64,000 bases of DNA. Origin: JAGQKC01 sp965223675. Its GTDB lineage: Bacteria; Nitrospirota; Nitrospiria; Nitrospirales; UBA8639. The translations under genes were made by a program, and so were the position numbers. Positions 54,043 through 63,131 of this stretch are shown piece after piece. The stretch spans positions 62,001 through 126,000 of the forward strand of contig OZ245013.1 in the NCBI GenBank assembly GCA_965223675.1. Direction: 5' to 3'. The notes below the pieces were generated by a model that did no database searches, was not told the origin of the DNA, and was given only the letters and a program-made list of their open reading frames with translations. Every line of letters begins with the position of its first letter. The first letter of the stretch is position 1.

Positions 54043-54657
54043 ATGCAGAAACTTTTAGATGGTCTTCGAATTTTTCAACGTCAGGTGTTCCAAGAAAAAC
54101 AAGCGTTATTTCAAACGTTATCTCGTCAGCAAAGCCCGAGGGTGTTGTTCATTACGTGTTCTGATTCAAGAGTTGATCCTACCTTATTGACTCAAACGGA
54201 TCCTGGTGAGCTCTTCATCCTTCGGACTGCGGGGAATCTCATTCCGACTTATGGGGCAGCCATTGGCGGAAGTACAGCGACGGTGGAATATGCTCTTTCT
54301 GTCTTGAACATCAACGAAGTGATTGTCTGTGGGCATACAGACTGTGGCGCGATGAACGCCTTGTTACACCCTGAAAAACTTGAGGGTTTGCCAGCCGTAA
54401 AAGTGTGGTTACAACAGGCTGAGACAACTCAGCGAATTGTGAGTGATCATTATCAACACTTATCGGGGGAGCACTTGTTTGCGGCGGCCATTAAAGAGAA
54501 TGTGGTCGTACAGCTCGATCATCTTCGTACTCATCCTTCAGTTGCCACGAAATTAAGAAAAGGCGTTCTTCGTCTTCATGGGTGGGTCTATTCGATAGAA
54601 TCTGGTACAGTCTGGACCTATGACTTCGATAAAAAAGAATTCATCGAATTGCAGTGA
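54043..54657 (+). CDS. Beta-class carbonic anhydrase
   Basis: 204 residues from the ATG at 54043, chosen because AGGAG ends 6 bases before it. Zinc ligands are in FITCSDSRVDP (Cys39, with Asp41 and Arg43) and VIVCGHTDCGAM (His98 and Cys101). NLIPTYGAAIGGSTATVEYA carries the conserved Gly-rich helix. The enzyme interconverts CO2 and bicarbonate. It has no operon partner here. Confidence 0.93.
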   Translation: MQKLLDGLRIFQRQVFQEKQALFQTLSRQQSPRVLFITCSDSRVDPTLLTQTDPGELFILRTAGNLIPTYGAAIGGSTATVEYALSVLNINEVIVCGHTDCGAMNALLHPEKLEGLPAVKVWLQQAETTQRIVSDHYQHLSGEHLFAAAIKENVVVQLDHLRTHPSVATKLRKGVLRLHGWVYSIESGTVWTYDFDKKEFIELQ

Positions 54658-54694
54658 AAGGGAGACAAGCTACACGATCTCATAACGATGAATT

Positions 54695-55261
54695 CTACTT
54701 ACATCGCTTGAGTGTATTTTTATCCGTGTGGTGAAAAACTTCAGTTAGTCCTTGAATTTGTAGCTGGGTGTCTTCGGCATAACTGAAGCTACTGTCATCA
54801 TAAATCGTGACTGTCAGGTCGTACCGTACGGTTTTTGCGTTTTTGTCGAGATAGTGATTAGACAGCACTCCATATGTTTCTGATCCAACTTCCGCTATTA
54901 TCGTGAAGGTTTTGGCGTCAGGTTCTGCTGACCCTCCTGCTTCCACGGCAATACCACGCGGCACGATGAAACAACGCAAAACCTGCTTGGCCTCCGCATC
55001 CCACAGCCAATAACCGACTTCTTCATGAAATGGGTTCTCTTCTCCTATTGGCCAAGCTGTGGTTCGATACCGCAAGGCATAAAGAGTTTGCAACCCATTG
55101 ACTACTGGACCGAATGGTTCAAAGATCATGTGCTCTCGAAATGCTGTCTCTTTCTGACCATGTATTTTTGAAGGAGCAACATCGATCCCTTGATCTCCTT
55201 CCCATGTTCCAGCAAGTGGTCCTAATGGGCCTAGGTGACGAATCAGTTCCGAATCAGCCAT
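54695..55261 (-). CDS. Nitrobindin-like / FABP-like haem-binding beta-barrel
   Basis: 188 residues. LGPLGPLAGTWEGDQGIDVA near the N-terminus and the closing FHHTDKNTLKR are the DUF1794/nitrobindin signature, with strands such as YALRYRTTAWPIGEENPFHE and VGYWLWDAEAKQVLRCFIVP between. The GTWEG motif sits at the barrel opening and the C-terminal His could be the haem ligand. Members bind haem and detoxify peroxynitrite or nitric oxide. Confidence 0.82.
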   Translation of the reverse strand: MADSELIRHLGPLGPLAGTWEGDQGIDVAPSKIHGQKETAFREHMIFEPFGPVVNGLQTLYALRYRTTAWPIGEENPFHEEVGYWLWDAEAKQVLRCFIVPRGIAVEAGGSAEPDAKTFTIIAEVGSETYGVLSNHYLDKNAKTVRYDLTVTIYDDSSFSYAEDTQLQIQGLTEVFHHTDKNTLKRCK

Positions 55262-55336
55262 TTGTTCAGGTTCCTTTCAGGAAAAGTTTCTTAACAGTCT
55301 TTTATCTTCTGACAACCCCTTCCTCACGGTGTTGGG

Positions 55337-56029
55337 TCAGGAAGTCCATACTCGTAGAGATTGCATCCAGCGCATGCCATGGAGAATCGCTCCGGCTATT
55401 TTAGGAACGCTGAGCTGAATCGGGCGCGTTTTCATACATCGCAAGACGTGCATGGCTGCTCGTTCTGTCGTCATCATCATGGGCTTTCGATCTGCCTTGG
55501 GTAGTTTCGTATCAACATACCCGAAACGAATATTGGTGACGCTCACGCCATGTGGCTTAAGTTTCAAGGCCATCGACACTAAATAATTGCTAAAAGCCGC
55601 TTTGGAAGCGGTATAAGATGGAGCGTCTTGATTATAAAAATCATCAGCTAAACTGGATAGCCCGATAAAATGACCACTTCTGCGACGAATCCAGTCTGGG
55701 GTAAGAGCAGCGAAAGTTCGTACCATAGCCGTTAAGTTGACTTCAATCACCTGCGCTTCACGAGAGAGATCTGGAAGCAGTAATTCTGATCCAATGGCCG
55801 CACAATAAATGCAGACATCAAATGGTCCTTCTTTTGCCATGAGACGTTGTAAGAGGGCTGGATACTCTGGTGAGGTAACATCGAGTGTTTCGTGGCGTGG
55901 ACCGTTCTCACCGAGCGGGCTAGGACTGCGGGAAATGCCTACAATCACATCACCTCGTGCAATCAGCGCACGAGTGATGGCAGCTCCAATCCCGTCAGAG
56001 TTCCCAATAATCAGGATTTTCCGAGACAT
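55337..56029 (-). CDS. Short-chain dehydrogenase/reductase
   Basis: 230 residues. The N-terminal cofactor site is a variant, IIGNSDGIGAAITRALI, and the catalytic Tyr-Lys are in YTASKAAF, with GLSSLADDF supplying Ser. VEVNLTAMVRTFAAL gives the structural Asn. It is a short classical SDR with NAD(P)-dependent oxidoreductase activity on an unknown substrate. It is divergent from the TIR gene. Confidence 0.88.
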   Translation of the reverse strand: MSRKILIIGNSDGIGAAITRALIARGDVIVGISRSPSPLGENGPRHETLDVTSPEYPALLQRLMAKEGPFDVCIYCAAIGSELLLPDLSREAQVIEVNLTAMVRTFAALTPDWIRRRSGHFIGLSSLADDFYNQDAPSYTASKAAFSNYLVSMALKLKPHGVSVTNIRFGYVDTKLPKADRKPMMMTTERAAMHVLRCMKTRPIQLSVPKIAGAILHGMRWMQSLRVWTS

Positions 56030-56336
56030 GAAGTAATGAAAAACTGTTGTGCACGAGTTTAGAACTTTGGCTGATCAAAACAGCAACAGAACCACTTGTC
56101 AACAGAATGAAGCGATGAACTGTACATTTTATTAAGGGTTGGCTAGGATGGCTATAGCCGATTCAATTAACTTCAGATGATTGAAGTTGGTCATCACGCT
56201 GGCTTGGCTACCTGTAATCCACACGTCAGGAGAAGTTCGACCAAACTAAAGATTGCTTAACCAGTGTTTGCAGGGTGCCGCGATAATCGTAGTCAAGGTC
56301 ATCAAGAGACTTCCAGGTATTTGGATTCGCTATAGT

Positions 56337-56780
56337 GTGAAAAAGACCATTACAATCTTTGTGTCCTATGCGCGGGCCAATCGAGATCTGGCTACGCGGT
56401 TCCTCAAACATTTTTGTGAGCAGGCTGCTCCGTCAAAGCAGTACAAATATACGTTTTGGCGTGATAGTGATATTCTCGTCGGAGAAAAGTGGCATGAGGT
56501 CATTCAACGGGCCTTAGAGAAATGCGATGTGGGGTTAATGCTTGTGAGTCCAGCTTTTCTGGCCTCTCAATACATACAAGATTATGAGCTACCAAAATTC
56601 ATCAAAGAGAAAACGACCCCTGTCATTTCAGGGATGCTACAACCCGTTGGCTTTGAGCCTCATGACCTGAAAGGTCTACATATACGGCACATCTCTCCGC
56701 TAGACTTAGAAGTTGATCCCTCCTCTCCCTTTAGGGAGAGGATAAAGGTGAGGGTAGAGGCATCGGAATACCCTTACTAA
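56337..56780 (+). CDS. TIR-domain protein with repeat-derived C-terminus
   Basis: About 147 residues from a GTG at 56337; a longer frame opens at 56253, and neither has a ribosome-binding site. TIR fold: KTITIFVSYARANRDLATRF, the ligand loop FWRDSDILVGEKWHEVIQRA with a conserved Glu candidate, and CDVGLMLVSPAFLASQY. Beyond the fold, the last 20 residues are encoded by a short palindromic repeat (56721-56742 and after), so the C-terminus is likely not native. Stand-alone TIR proteins are NAD-cleaving effectors in defence systems. No sensor gene such as an Argonaute or ThsA lies beside it. Confidence 0.7.
   Translation: MKKTITIFVSYARANRDLATRFLKHFCEQAAPSKQYKYTFWRDSDILVGEKWHEVIQRALEKCDVGLMLVSPAFLASQYIQDYELPKFIKEKTTPVISGMLQPVGFEPHDLKGLHIRHISPLDLEVDPSSPFRERIKVRVEASEYPY
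56721..56742. repeat. Perfect palindromic repeat inside the TIR gene end
   Basis: TCCTCTCCCT, two bases, AGGGAGAGGA: a perfect 10-base inverted repeat, followed by ATAAAGGTGAGGG. It has the look of widespread short palindromic intergenic repeats. It is read in frame as the last part of the TIR protein. Confidence 0.6.
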
Positions 56781-56805
56781 CATATGAATTTAGTCAAAGA
56801 GAATC

Positions 56806-58104
56806 ATGACTGAACCAACCATTATCTGCCCGAAGTGTCAGGCCGAAATTAAACTCACCGAGTCGCTTGCAGCGCCTTTACTTGAGACCACCAAACAAGA
56901 GTATGAACGGCGACTCGCGCAGAAGGAAGCCGATTCGGTTAAGCGGGAGGAAGCGTTACGTGAGCGTGAAACGGCTCTGGCCAAAGCGAAAGATGCACTT
57001 GATCAGCAACTTGCGGAGAAACTGAAACAAGAACGCGCCAAAATCTCAGCCGAAGAAGCCAAGAAAGCCAAGCTCGCGATCGGAACCGATCTGGAGCAGA
57101 AAGCTAAGGAACTATCTGACCTCCAAGCCATTCTTAAGCAGCGTGACGAAAAACTGGCTGAAGCACAGAAAGCGCAAGCTGAACTACTCAAAAAACAACG
57201 TGAACTCGATGACGCAAAGCGAGAGCTGGACCTCACGGTAGAGAAACGAGTACAGGAGGGGCTCAACACAACGAGGGAGCAAGCTAAGAAAGAGGCCGAG
57301 GAGTCGCTAAGTCTCAAAGTCAAAGAACGAGAGCAGACCATTGCTTCGATGCAAAAACAAATTGAAGAACTCAAGCGCAAAGCGGAGCAAGGTTCTCAGC
57401 AGTTACAAGGCGAAGTGCAGGAACTCGAGCTAGAAGCCCTCTTAACGGCAAAATTTCCTTATGATCAGATTCAGCCGGTTCCCAAGGGCGAGCATGGCGG
57501 TGATGTGCTACAACGGGTTGTCAGCGGATTTGGGCAACCCTGCGGCACGATTTTATGGGAATCAAAACGTACGAAAAATTGGAGCGATGGCTGGCTTACC
57601 AAGTTGCGTGAAGATCAGCGACAGGCGAAGGCCGAGATCGCTGTAATCGTCAGTCAGGCATTGCCCAAGGATACTGAGACATTCGAATTGATCGATCATG
57701 TCTGGGTGACGCATCCTAAGGCCGCATTGCCAGTCGCCATGGTCTTACGTCACACGTTGATGGAAGTGGCCTCAGCACGTCAGGCTTCAGAAGGGCAACA
57801 GACCAAAATGGAAATGGTCTATCAATATTTAATGGGCCCGGGGTTTCGACGGCGGGTTGAAGCTATTGTCGAAGGCTTTACCTCTATGCAAGACGATCTG
57901 GAAAAAGAACGCAAAGTCATCATGAAACAATGGGCCAAACGTGAGGAACAAATCGACAGAGTCATGCAATCCACCGTGGGCATGTACGGCGATCTCCAAG
58001 GCATCGCCGGCAAAACGCTTCAAGAAATCGAAGGCCTGGAACTCAAATCGTTGGACGGTCCCAAGGATGAAAAACAAGATAGTGGTGGAAAGTTATTTGG
58101 CTAG
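56806..58104 (+). CDS. DUF2130 coiled-coil protein
   Basis: 432 residues. A zinc-knuckle-like ICPKCQAEIKLTESLAAP opens it, followed by a long coiled coil (about 28-205). The DUF2130 domain covers about 210-370, with FPYDQIQPVPKGEHGGDVLQ, GTILWESKRTKNWSDGWLTK and DHVWVTHP. The ILWESKRTKNW region looks nuclease-like (E-x-K). A helical C-terminal part ends KSLDGPKDEK. The family is uncharacterised. It follows the TIR gene by 25 bases. Confidence 0.85.
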   Translation: MTEPTIICPKCQAEIKLTESLAAPLLETTKQEYERRLAQKEADSVKREEALRERETALAKAKDALDQQLAEKLKQERAKISAEEAKKAKLAIGTDLEQKAKELSDLQAILKQRDEKLAEAQKAQAELLKKQRELDDAKRELDLTVEKRVQEGLNTTREQAKKEAEESLSLKVKEREQTIASMQKQIEELKRKAEQGSQQLQGEVQELELEALLTAKFPYDQIQPVPKGEHGGDVLQRVVSGFGQPCGTILWESKRTKNWSDGWLTKLREDQRQAKAEIAVIVSQALPKDTETFELIDHVWVTHPKAALPVAMVLRHTLMEVASARQASEGQQTKMEMVYQYLMGPGFRRRVEAIVEGFTSMQDDLEKERKVIMKQWAKREEQIDRVMQSTVGMYGDLQGIAGKTLQEIEGLELKSLDGPKDEKQDSGGKLFG

Positions 58105-58134
58105 AAATGCCAAAAATGAAAGTTGTATTGATCA

Positions 58135-58665
58135 ATGAGTAAAGATCAAAAAAAAATCCTCATCCTTGCTGGCCCTAATGGTGCTGGGAAGACGACCTTT
58201 GCTCGAGAATTTTTACCTCACGATGCGAATTGCCCACGGTTTATCAATGCTGATCTCATTGCGTATGGTCTGTCCCCATTCGACCCGGAACTCGCGATGA
58301 TACGAGCTGGGAGGTTAATGGTTGAGCAAATGACCTCCTTTGTTCGACGACGAGAGAGTTTCGCATTTGAAACGACATTGGGCGGATTGAGATATGCACG
58401 ACTGATTCCACAATGGCGAAAGAAGGGATACGTGGTTAAGCTGATTTTTCTTCGATTAGATCACCCACAAATAGCGATTGCCCGGGTCGTGGCTCGCGTC
58501 GCTCATGGTGGACACAATGTTCCAGAGGACGTCATCCGGAGACGATTTCGGGCCGGGTATCGTCATTTTGAACAGACGCATAGAACGCTTGTCGATCGAT
58601 GGATTCTCTATGATAATTCCCACGAACATCCTGTGTGGGTGGAGGAAGGACAGAACACACGATGA
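58135..58665 (+). CDS. Zeta-toxin-family P-loop kinase
   Basis: 176 residues. Walker A is LAGPNGAGKTTFA at about 11-23, followed by FINADLIAYGLSPFDPE and the catalytic-like FAFETTLGGLRYARLIPQW. LKLIF-type strands are followed by an Arg-rich RVAHGGHNVPEDVIRRRFRA lid. Zeta-type proteins phosphorylate UDP-N-acetylglucosamine or related sugars. The gene overlaps a small downstream gene by 4 bases, which looks like its partner. Confidence 0.88.
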   Translation: MSKDQKKILILAGPNGAGKTTFAREFLPHDANCPRFINADLIAYGLSPFDPELAMIRAGRLMVEQMTSFVRRRESFAFETTLGGLRYARLIPQWRKKGYVVKLIFLRLDHPQIAIARVVARVAHGGHNVPEDVIRRRFRAGYRHFEQTHRTLVDRWILYDNSHEHPVWVEEGQNTR

Positions 58666-58904
58666 CCAAACGACGACCTTCTGTCATTGATCCTGATTTT
58701 GCCAAGGTCGGGTCGGCGCTCCAGCGGGCCGCGGTCAAGGCCAAACAACAAGGACTACAGACCAATACTCCCGTTTGGGTTATTCGTGATGGGGTGATGG
58801 TTGATCTTGTGGCAGAAAGTCAGAAGAAAAAACGTCCCAGGATTAAAAAAATTAAGGGTGTTTCTGTGCTGCAACGACTTGCAAAGAGAACTCCTAAACG
58901 CTGA
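58662..58904 (+). CDS. Small basic protein overlapping the zeta-type kinase gene, possible antitoxin
   Basis: 80 residues from the ATG at 58662, overlapping the kinase stop as ATGA. The pattern is PDFAKVGSALQRAAVKAKQQG, then TPVWVIRDGVMVDL, and a basic tail with KKKRPRIKK. It resembles no classical epsilon antitoxin by eye, but many P-loop kinase toxin genes are followed by a small partner. Pairing is inferred from the overlap. Confidence 0.65.
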   Translation: MTKRRPSVIDPDFAKVGSALQRAAVKAKQQGLQTNTPVWVIRDGVMVDLVAESQKKKRPRIKKIKGVSVLQRLAKRTPKR

Positions 58905-59015
58905 ATTATTAAGAAATCGAGTCTGACCCTAATTCTTTACTTTGCGAGTATATTCGATTATCAAGGTCAAAACAGAATGGATGAGAGACATATCGTAGAT
59001 CATTTGGATTAGTCC

Positions 59016-60836
59016 ATGCGCCTAAAAGAGTTGAGCCTCAAGAATTTTAGGGGTTATCGAAATCAGACGAAAATCCCTATAGATCCATGTGTAACTGGAA
59101 TCACGGGGCGTAATGATGTAGGAAAATCTAGTATCCTTGAAGCCCTTGACATCTTTTTGGATGGGGGAGAAGTCTCACTTGATAAAGACGACTTCAATGT
59201 CGCTGAGCCGAATGGTGTTGTCGAGATTTCGTGTATCTTTGACGGACTCCCTACAGAAATTGTGCTTGATGAATCACATGTAACATCGTTAGAGGCTGAA
59301 CACTTACTGAATTCTGCTGGCTGTTTAGAAATACTCAAGCGCTATAAACGCACTTCACTCAAGAGTCCACAGACTTTTATTATCGCCAACCACCCCACAG
59401 CATCTGATTGCTGTAACTTACATACACTTAAACTCAGCAACTTAAAACAAAAAGCTGGTGAATTAGGCATCACTAATAAAGATGTGTCCGATGCTCGTAT
59501 TAATGCCTATTGGCGTCGTGCAATTTGGGAAAAAACTGTCGAATTACATAAGGAAAAATGCGAACTTGAGATTAGCAAGTTCGCAGAAGATTCGAAAACC
59601 ATTCAGGATAAATTATTTCGCCAGCTTCCACTTTTCGCGCTCTTTAAATCAGATCGACAAAGCAAAGACGGCGATTCTGAAGCTAAGAGTCCTCTTCAAG
59701 AAGCTGTAAAACAGGCGCAAAATGAGCTGAAGGTAGAAATTGAACAAATTCAGCAAGAAATTCAGAAACGTGTTCTCGACCGAGCAAATAAGACTCTTGA
59801 GAAACTCAAGGAGATGGATCCATTTCTGGCAAAACAATTGATACCTCGATTTAAAGCACCGCCAAAATGGACCTTCGACTTTACCCTTGATGGTGAGGAT
59901 GAGATTCCTATTAACAAACGAGGTAGTGGAGTGCGACGGATTATATTACTCAACTTCTTTCGAGCAGAGGCAGAACGAAGAGTTGCAAATAAAAACGCTC
60001 CTTCAGTTATCTATGCCTTCGAAGAACCTGAAACATCACAGCACCCAACGAATCAGGAAATGCTTGTTCGAGCACTGATTAAAGTTACTACGAAAGAAAA
60101 TTGTCAGGTTCTCCTCACAACCCATGTTCCTGCCCTTGCAGGATTGCTACCTACCGATGGTCTTAGATTAGTTGAGAATGCTGAAGTCGGGGTAGCTATT
60201 CATTACGGATCGGACGAGGTACTTAAGCAAATATCGGAGTCCTTGGGTGTCTTGCCAGATTCAAATGTGACTCGTGCTAAGGCGCTGTTATTGGTTGAAG
60301 GTCCGGGAGATCTTGTCTTTATTAGGCATAGTGCTCAAGTTCTTAAGGATTCTGGTCATTTACCAACAACACTTGAAGAGAAGGACATCCTTCCGGTTTG
60401 CATAGGCGGTTGTGGAAATCTGAAACATTGGCAGACAAAGAATATTGCGGACCAGTTTGGAATTCCGTGGGGTCTTCTTCTCGATTCTGATATCGGAACT
60501 CAAGAGGAGGAAAGGAATCGTATGAAGGTCCAAGACCTTCGTGTATTAGGGAAGAAAGCCTATACTACGCGTAAGCGTGAACCAGAAAATTATATACTTC
60601 CCGAGGTCGTCATTCCATTTCTTAAGTCTACGACTACGATTAGCTATAATGACTCAGATGACGCAAAATTAATAATTGGGAATGCAACCGAGAAGCGTCC
60701 TGATGGTGTTCTCGAGTTCTTTTGGCCGAAGATGACTGCGGCTCAAATTCGTCAAACTGAACGCTATGTAGATGAAAAAGGCATTGAAAGGTTTGAATTA
60801 ACTGAAATGCTTATGGATTTTCTGGATTTAACCTGA
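59016..60836 (+). CDS. OLD-family ATPase with C-terminal TOPRIM nuclease domain
   Basis: 606 residues. The ABC-type ATPase has Walker A GRNDVGKSS at 31-39, a coiled insertion (about 170-265), signature GSGVRR at 303-308, Walker B VIYAFEEPETSQHP (Glu336-337) and a switch His at 370. The TOPRIM domain (about 420-545) shows LLLVEGPGD (Glu428), LLLDSD (Asp490, Asp492) and REPENYILPE. This is the OLD/GajA architecture, used in phage defence. The UvrD-like GajB partner of Gabija is absent; a GIY-YIG nuclease gene follows instead. Confidence 0.88.
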   Translation: MRLKELSLKNFRGYRNQTKIPIDPCVTGITGRNDVGKSSILEALDIFLDGGEVSLDKDDFNVAEPNGVVEISCIFDGLPTEIVLDESHVTSLEAEHLLNSAGCLEILKRYKRTSLKSPQTFIIANHPTASDCCNLHTLKLSNLKQKAGELGITNKDVSDARINAYWRRAIWEKTVELHKEKCELEISKFAEDSKTIQDKLFRQLPLFALFKSDRQSKDGDSEAKSPLQEAVKQAQNELKVEIEQIQQEIQKRVLDRANKTLEKLKEMDPFLAKQLIPRFKAPPKWTFDFTLDGEDEIPINKRGSGVRRIILLNFFRAEAERRVANKNAPSVIYAFEEPETSQHPTNQEMLVRALIKVTTKENCQVLLTTHVPALAGLLPTDGLRLVENAEVGVAIHYGSDEVLKQISESLGVLPDSNVTRAKALLLVEGPGDLVFIRHSAQVLKDSGHLPTTLEEKDILPVCIGGCGNLKHWQTKNIADQFGIPWGLLLDSDIGTQEEERNRMKVQDLRVLGKKAYTTRKREPENYILPEVVIPFLKSTTTISYNDSDDAKLIIGNATEKRPDGVLEFFWPKMTAAQIRQTERYVDEKGIERFELTEMLMDFLDLT

Positions 60837-60982
60837 ACCTGAGAATAGTAATGAGCCAGATAACTTTCCTGAAAGTTAATTCTACCCCTCAAGGTTTCCC
60901 TTCAATATGATCTAAGACTAATATCTCTCAGTACTAAACTTCTGAATTGCCCGTTGCCATCGGAAATACAGACTTGGAAGTC

Positions 60983-61810
60983 ATGGGAATAAAACTCTTC
61001 GACAAGGTCTTTGGAAAAGAATTTATGGACTCTGTTCCTTCGAGTGTGGGTGTGTATGAATTCAAAGTTGAAGAGCAAACGATTTATGTTGGGAAGGCGA
61101 GGAATTTGCGCGATCGAATCCGGCAGTACAGAAACACAACGCGAAAAAAGAAACATAGAAAAATGCGTGAGATGGTTCGGGTTGCCACGGACTTGAAGTT
61201 CCATGTCGTTGAATCGGAAAAAGAGGCGTTGTTATTGGAAAACCAACTCATTCAAGAGCTCAAACCTCAATTCAATATTTCTGGCGTATTTTCATTCATG
61301 TATCCAGCTCTTGGGGTAGGATATGATGACCGTGTGTTCTATCTTTGCTATTCAACAGATCCGGAAGCGTTGGGGAATACGGTCTTTAAAATGCATGGGG
61401 TGTACCGTTCTCGGGATCTTACAAAAGATGCTTATTATTCCTTAGTTCGGATGTTGAATTTTCTTGGACACCGTGAGCCCAGCCATCGTATGAAGAAATT
61501 TCCGAAAATGAAGTACACAAACATGTCTGGCTTTAGACAGATAGATTCTGAATTGGCTTTAGAACTTTCTAACTTTCTGAATGGAAAGAATCGAAACTTT
61601 CTTCGAACGGCTATTAATGCATTGTTGGAAAAGACGAGCGCAAGAGGCGAGGCGGAGAAGATTCAGGAAGCAGTTCGTTCTTTGGTCGTATTTTTTCGGG
61701 AAGAAGCCAATCGATTGAGGAAGGCCAAAAAGAAATCGGGGTTTGAGAGTGAGTTTCTGAGTCAACAAGAAAGGGATCGAACTTTTATCCAGGCACGTTT
61801 TGCTGAGTGA
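60983..61810 (+). CDS. UvrC-like GIY-YIG nuclease with UVR-type motif
   Basis: About 275 residues from the ATG at 60983. The GIY-YIG core is GVYEFKVEEQTIYVGKARNL, with the catalytic Glu in EALLLENQLIQELKPQFN near residue 86. It matches the N-terminal half of UvrC, and the region FLNGKNRNFLRTAINALL (about 205-222) resembles UvrC's UVR-binding segment. The RNase H-like C-terminal half of UvrC is missing, so it can make at most one incision. It starts 147 bases after the OLD gene in the same direction. Whether the two work together is unknown. Confidence 0.8.
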   Translation: MGIKLFDKVFGKEFMDSVPSSVGVYEFKVEEQTIYVGKARNLRDRIRQYRNTTRKKKHRKMREMVRVATDLKFHVVESEKEALLLENQLIQELKPQFNISGVFSFMYPALGVGYDDRVFYLCYSTDPEALGNTVFKMHGVYRSRDLTKDAYYSLVRMLNFLGHREPSHRMKKFPKMKYTNMSGFRQIDSELALELSNFLNGKNRNFLRTAINALLEKTSARGEAEKIQEAVRSLVVFFREEANRLRKAKKKSGFESEFLSQQERDRTFIQARFAE

Positions 61811-61838
61811 TTTTCTTAGCTAGCTTCTTACTGTTGTC

Positions 61839-63131
61839 CTAGGATGTCAGATGTTCCCTAGAATTTTCTTGATTGATCCGTGTGCGGACCAGGTTGATGT
61901 GACTGCGCAAATGATACAGCTGGTCGGCGTAGGACAAGGGTGTTTCCACTTGTTTGACCTCCATCTCTATTCTACGCACGGCGGCGTCCAATTCCTCTGG
62001 GTCGGCCCTGCCAGCGTCTAGACGCGTCTCGATACGCTGTAGATCTTCATACCAGCGGTAGATGCGAGAACGTACTCGCCAGCGGTAAAGAGGGGGAAAT
62101 AGCTTGAACAACGGGATGACGAGTGCCGCCAGTGGAATCAGCATGACGACGAGCCGATCAATCAACGTAGCCGCCCAGAACGGCAAAAAACGCTGAAGAA
62201 AAGATGGCCCGCGCTTGTGAAAGCGCTGAGCTTCTTTACTCAACGGCATAGACAAATACAGACCGGATGGAAACTGTCCTGCCGTGTGAAATAAGCCATC
62301 ACCACCAACGATTTTAGGAGCTGAGAGAAGCAGCAGGTCAACCAATGCTGGGTGAAGATCTTTACGGGCTACGAGCATGGCTGTGACGCCTATCATCTGC
62401 CGTTCTGTTGGCGGCCGTTCGTTGGCGAGGTCTATAGCGCCGGGCGGCAACGTCAGTGGAGAGAGATAGCGACGATGCAGATGATAAGCTTTGGCTCTAG
62501 GCAGATCCATCAAGGAGATCCCTGGGGCCTGTAAGAGAGTTTGAGTTTCTGGTGAATTTTCACCACTTACCATAAATAATGCATCCAATTCGCCTGCCCG
62601 AAGGGCCTCGCTGGCAGAGGCATTATCCAATTCACTAAAATTCTCGCTTTTCACGTTGTTCAACATCAGCAACTCATCAGCCAGTCTCCGTGTCCCACTG
62701 CCTGGGACTCCTCGATTCACCCTTCGTCTGGCCAACGTCGCTAATCTGACTGGTGCTGGATCTATCCTGTGAAAAATCCATAAGGGTTCGTAATACAAAC
62801 TCGCGAGTGCGCGTAGATGCTCGCCGCCAGACACGGATTCCAACGGTGTCCCGCCTTGCATTAATGCGATATCTACTTTTCCTTCAGCCAACAATGTCGC
62901 GTTTTCGTCGCTGCCAGCAGTATTCTGTAATTTAAGTTCAATGTCGTTAGCCGCCAGAATGTCGCGCATCGCCAGGCCGAAGGCGTGGTAGGCGCCAGTA
63001 GGACTTCCCGTGGCCAAGGTTATGGCTTTTGGCGGGGCTGGCTCTACAAACTGATAAGCCAGTAGAAAGCCGGCCAAGGCAATTACAATTGCTAGCGCCG
63101 AACTTTTGAGCAAGGAAGAGTTCACGGTCAT
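61839..63131 (-). CDS. TAXI-family TRAP-type solute-binding protein
   Basis: 430 residues. It begins with a signal anchor (about 10-28), then ITLATGSPTGAYHAFGLAMR and the TAXI pattern GKVDIALMQGGTPLESV, with NVKSENFSELDNASASEALR and DALFMVSGENSPETQ following. A C-terminal extension has membrane segments near 330-355 and a helical tail (IYRWYEDLQRIETRLDAG). No TRAP permease is adjacent, so it may act alone or with a distant one. Confidence 0.85.
   Translation of the reverse strand: MTVNSSLLKSSALAIVIALAGFLLAYQFVEPAPPKAITLATGSPTGAYHAFGLAMRDILAANDIELKLQNTAGSDENATLLAEGKVDIALMQGGTPLESVSGGEHLRALASLYYEPLWIFHRIDPAPVRLATLARRRVNRGVPGSGTRRLADELLMLNNVKSENFSELDNASASEALRAGELDALFMVSGENSPETQTLLQAPGISLMDLPRAKAYHLHRRYLSPLTLPPGAIDLANERPPTERQMIGVTAMLVARKDLHPALVDLLLLSAPKIVGGDGLFHTAGQFPSGLYLSMPLSKEAQRFHKRGPSFLQRFLPFWAATLIDRLVVMLIPLAALVIPLFKLFPPLYRWRVRSRIYRWYEDLQRIETRLDAGRADPEELDAAVRRIEMEVKQVETPLSYADQLYHLRSHINLVRTRINQENSREHLTS

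Noticed and set aside
59016..60836. Full Gabija system
   Set aside because: The GajA-like protein is present but no UvrD-type GajB helicase gene follows within the window.
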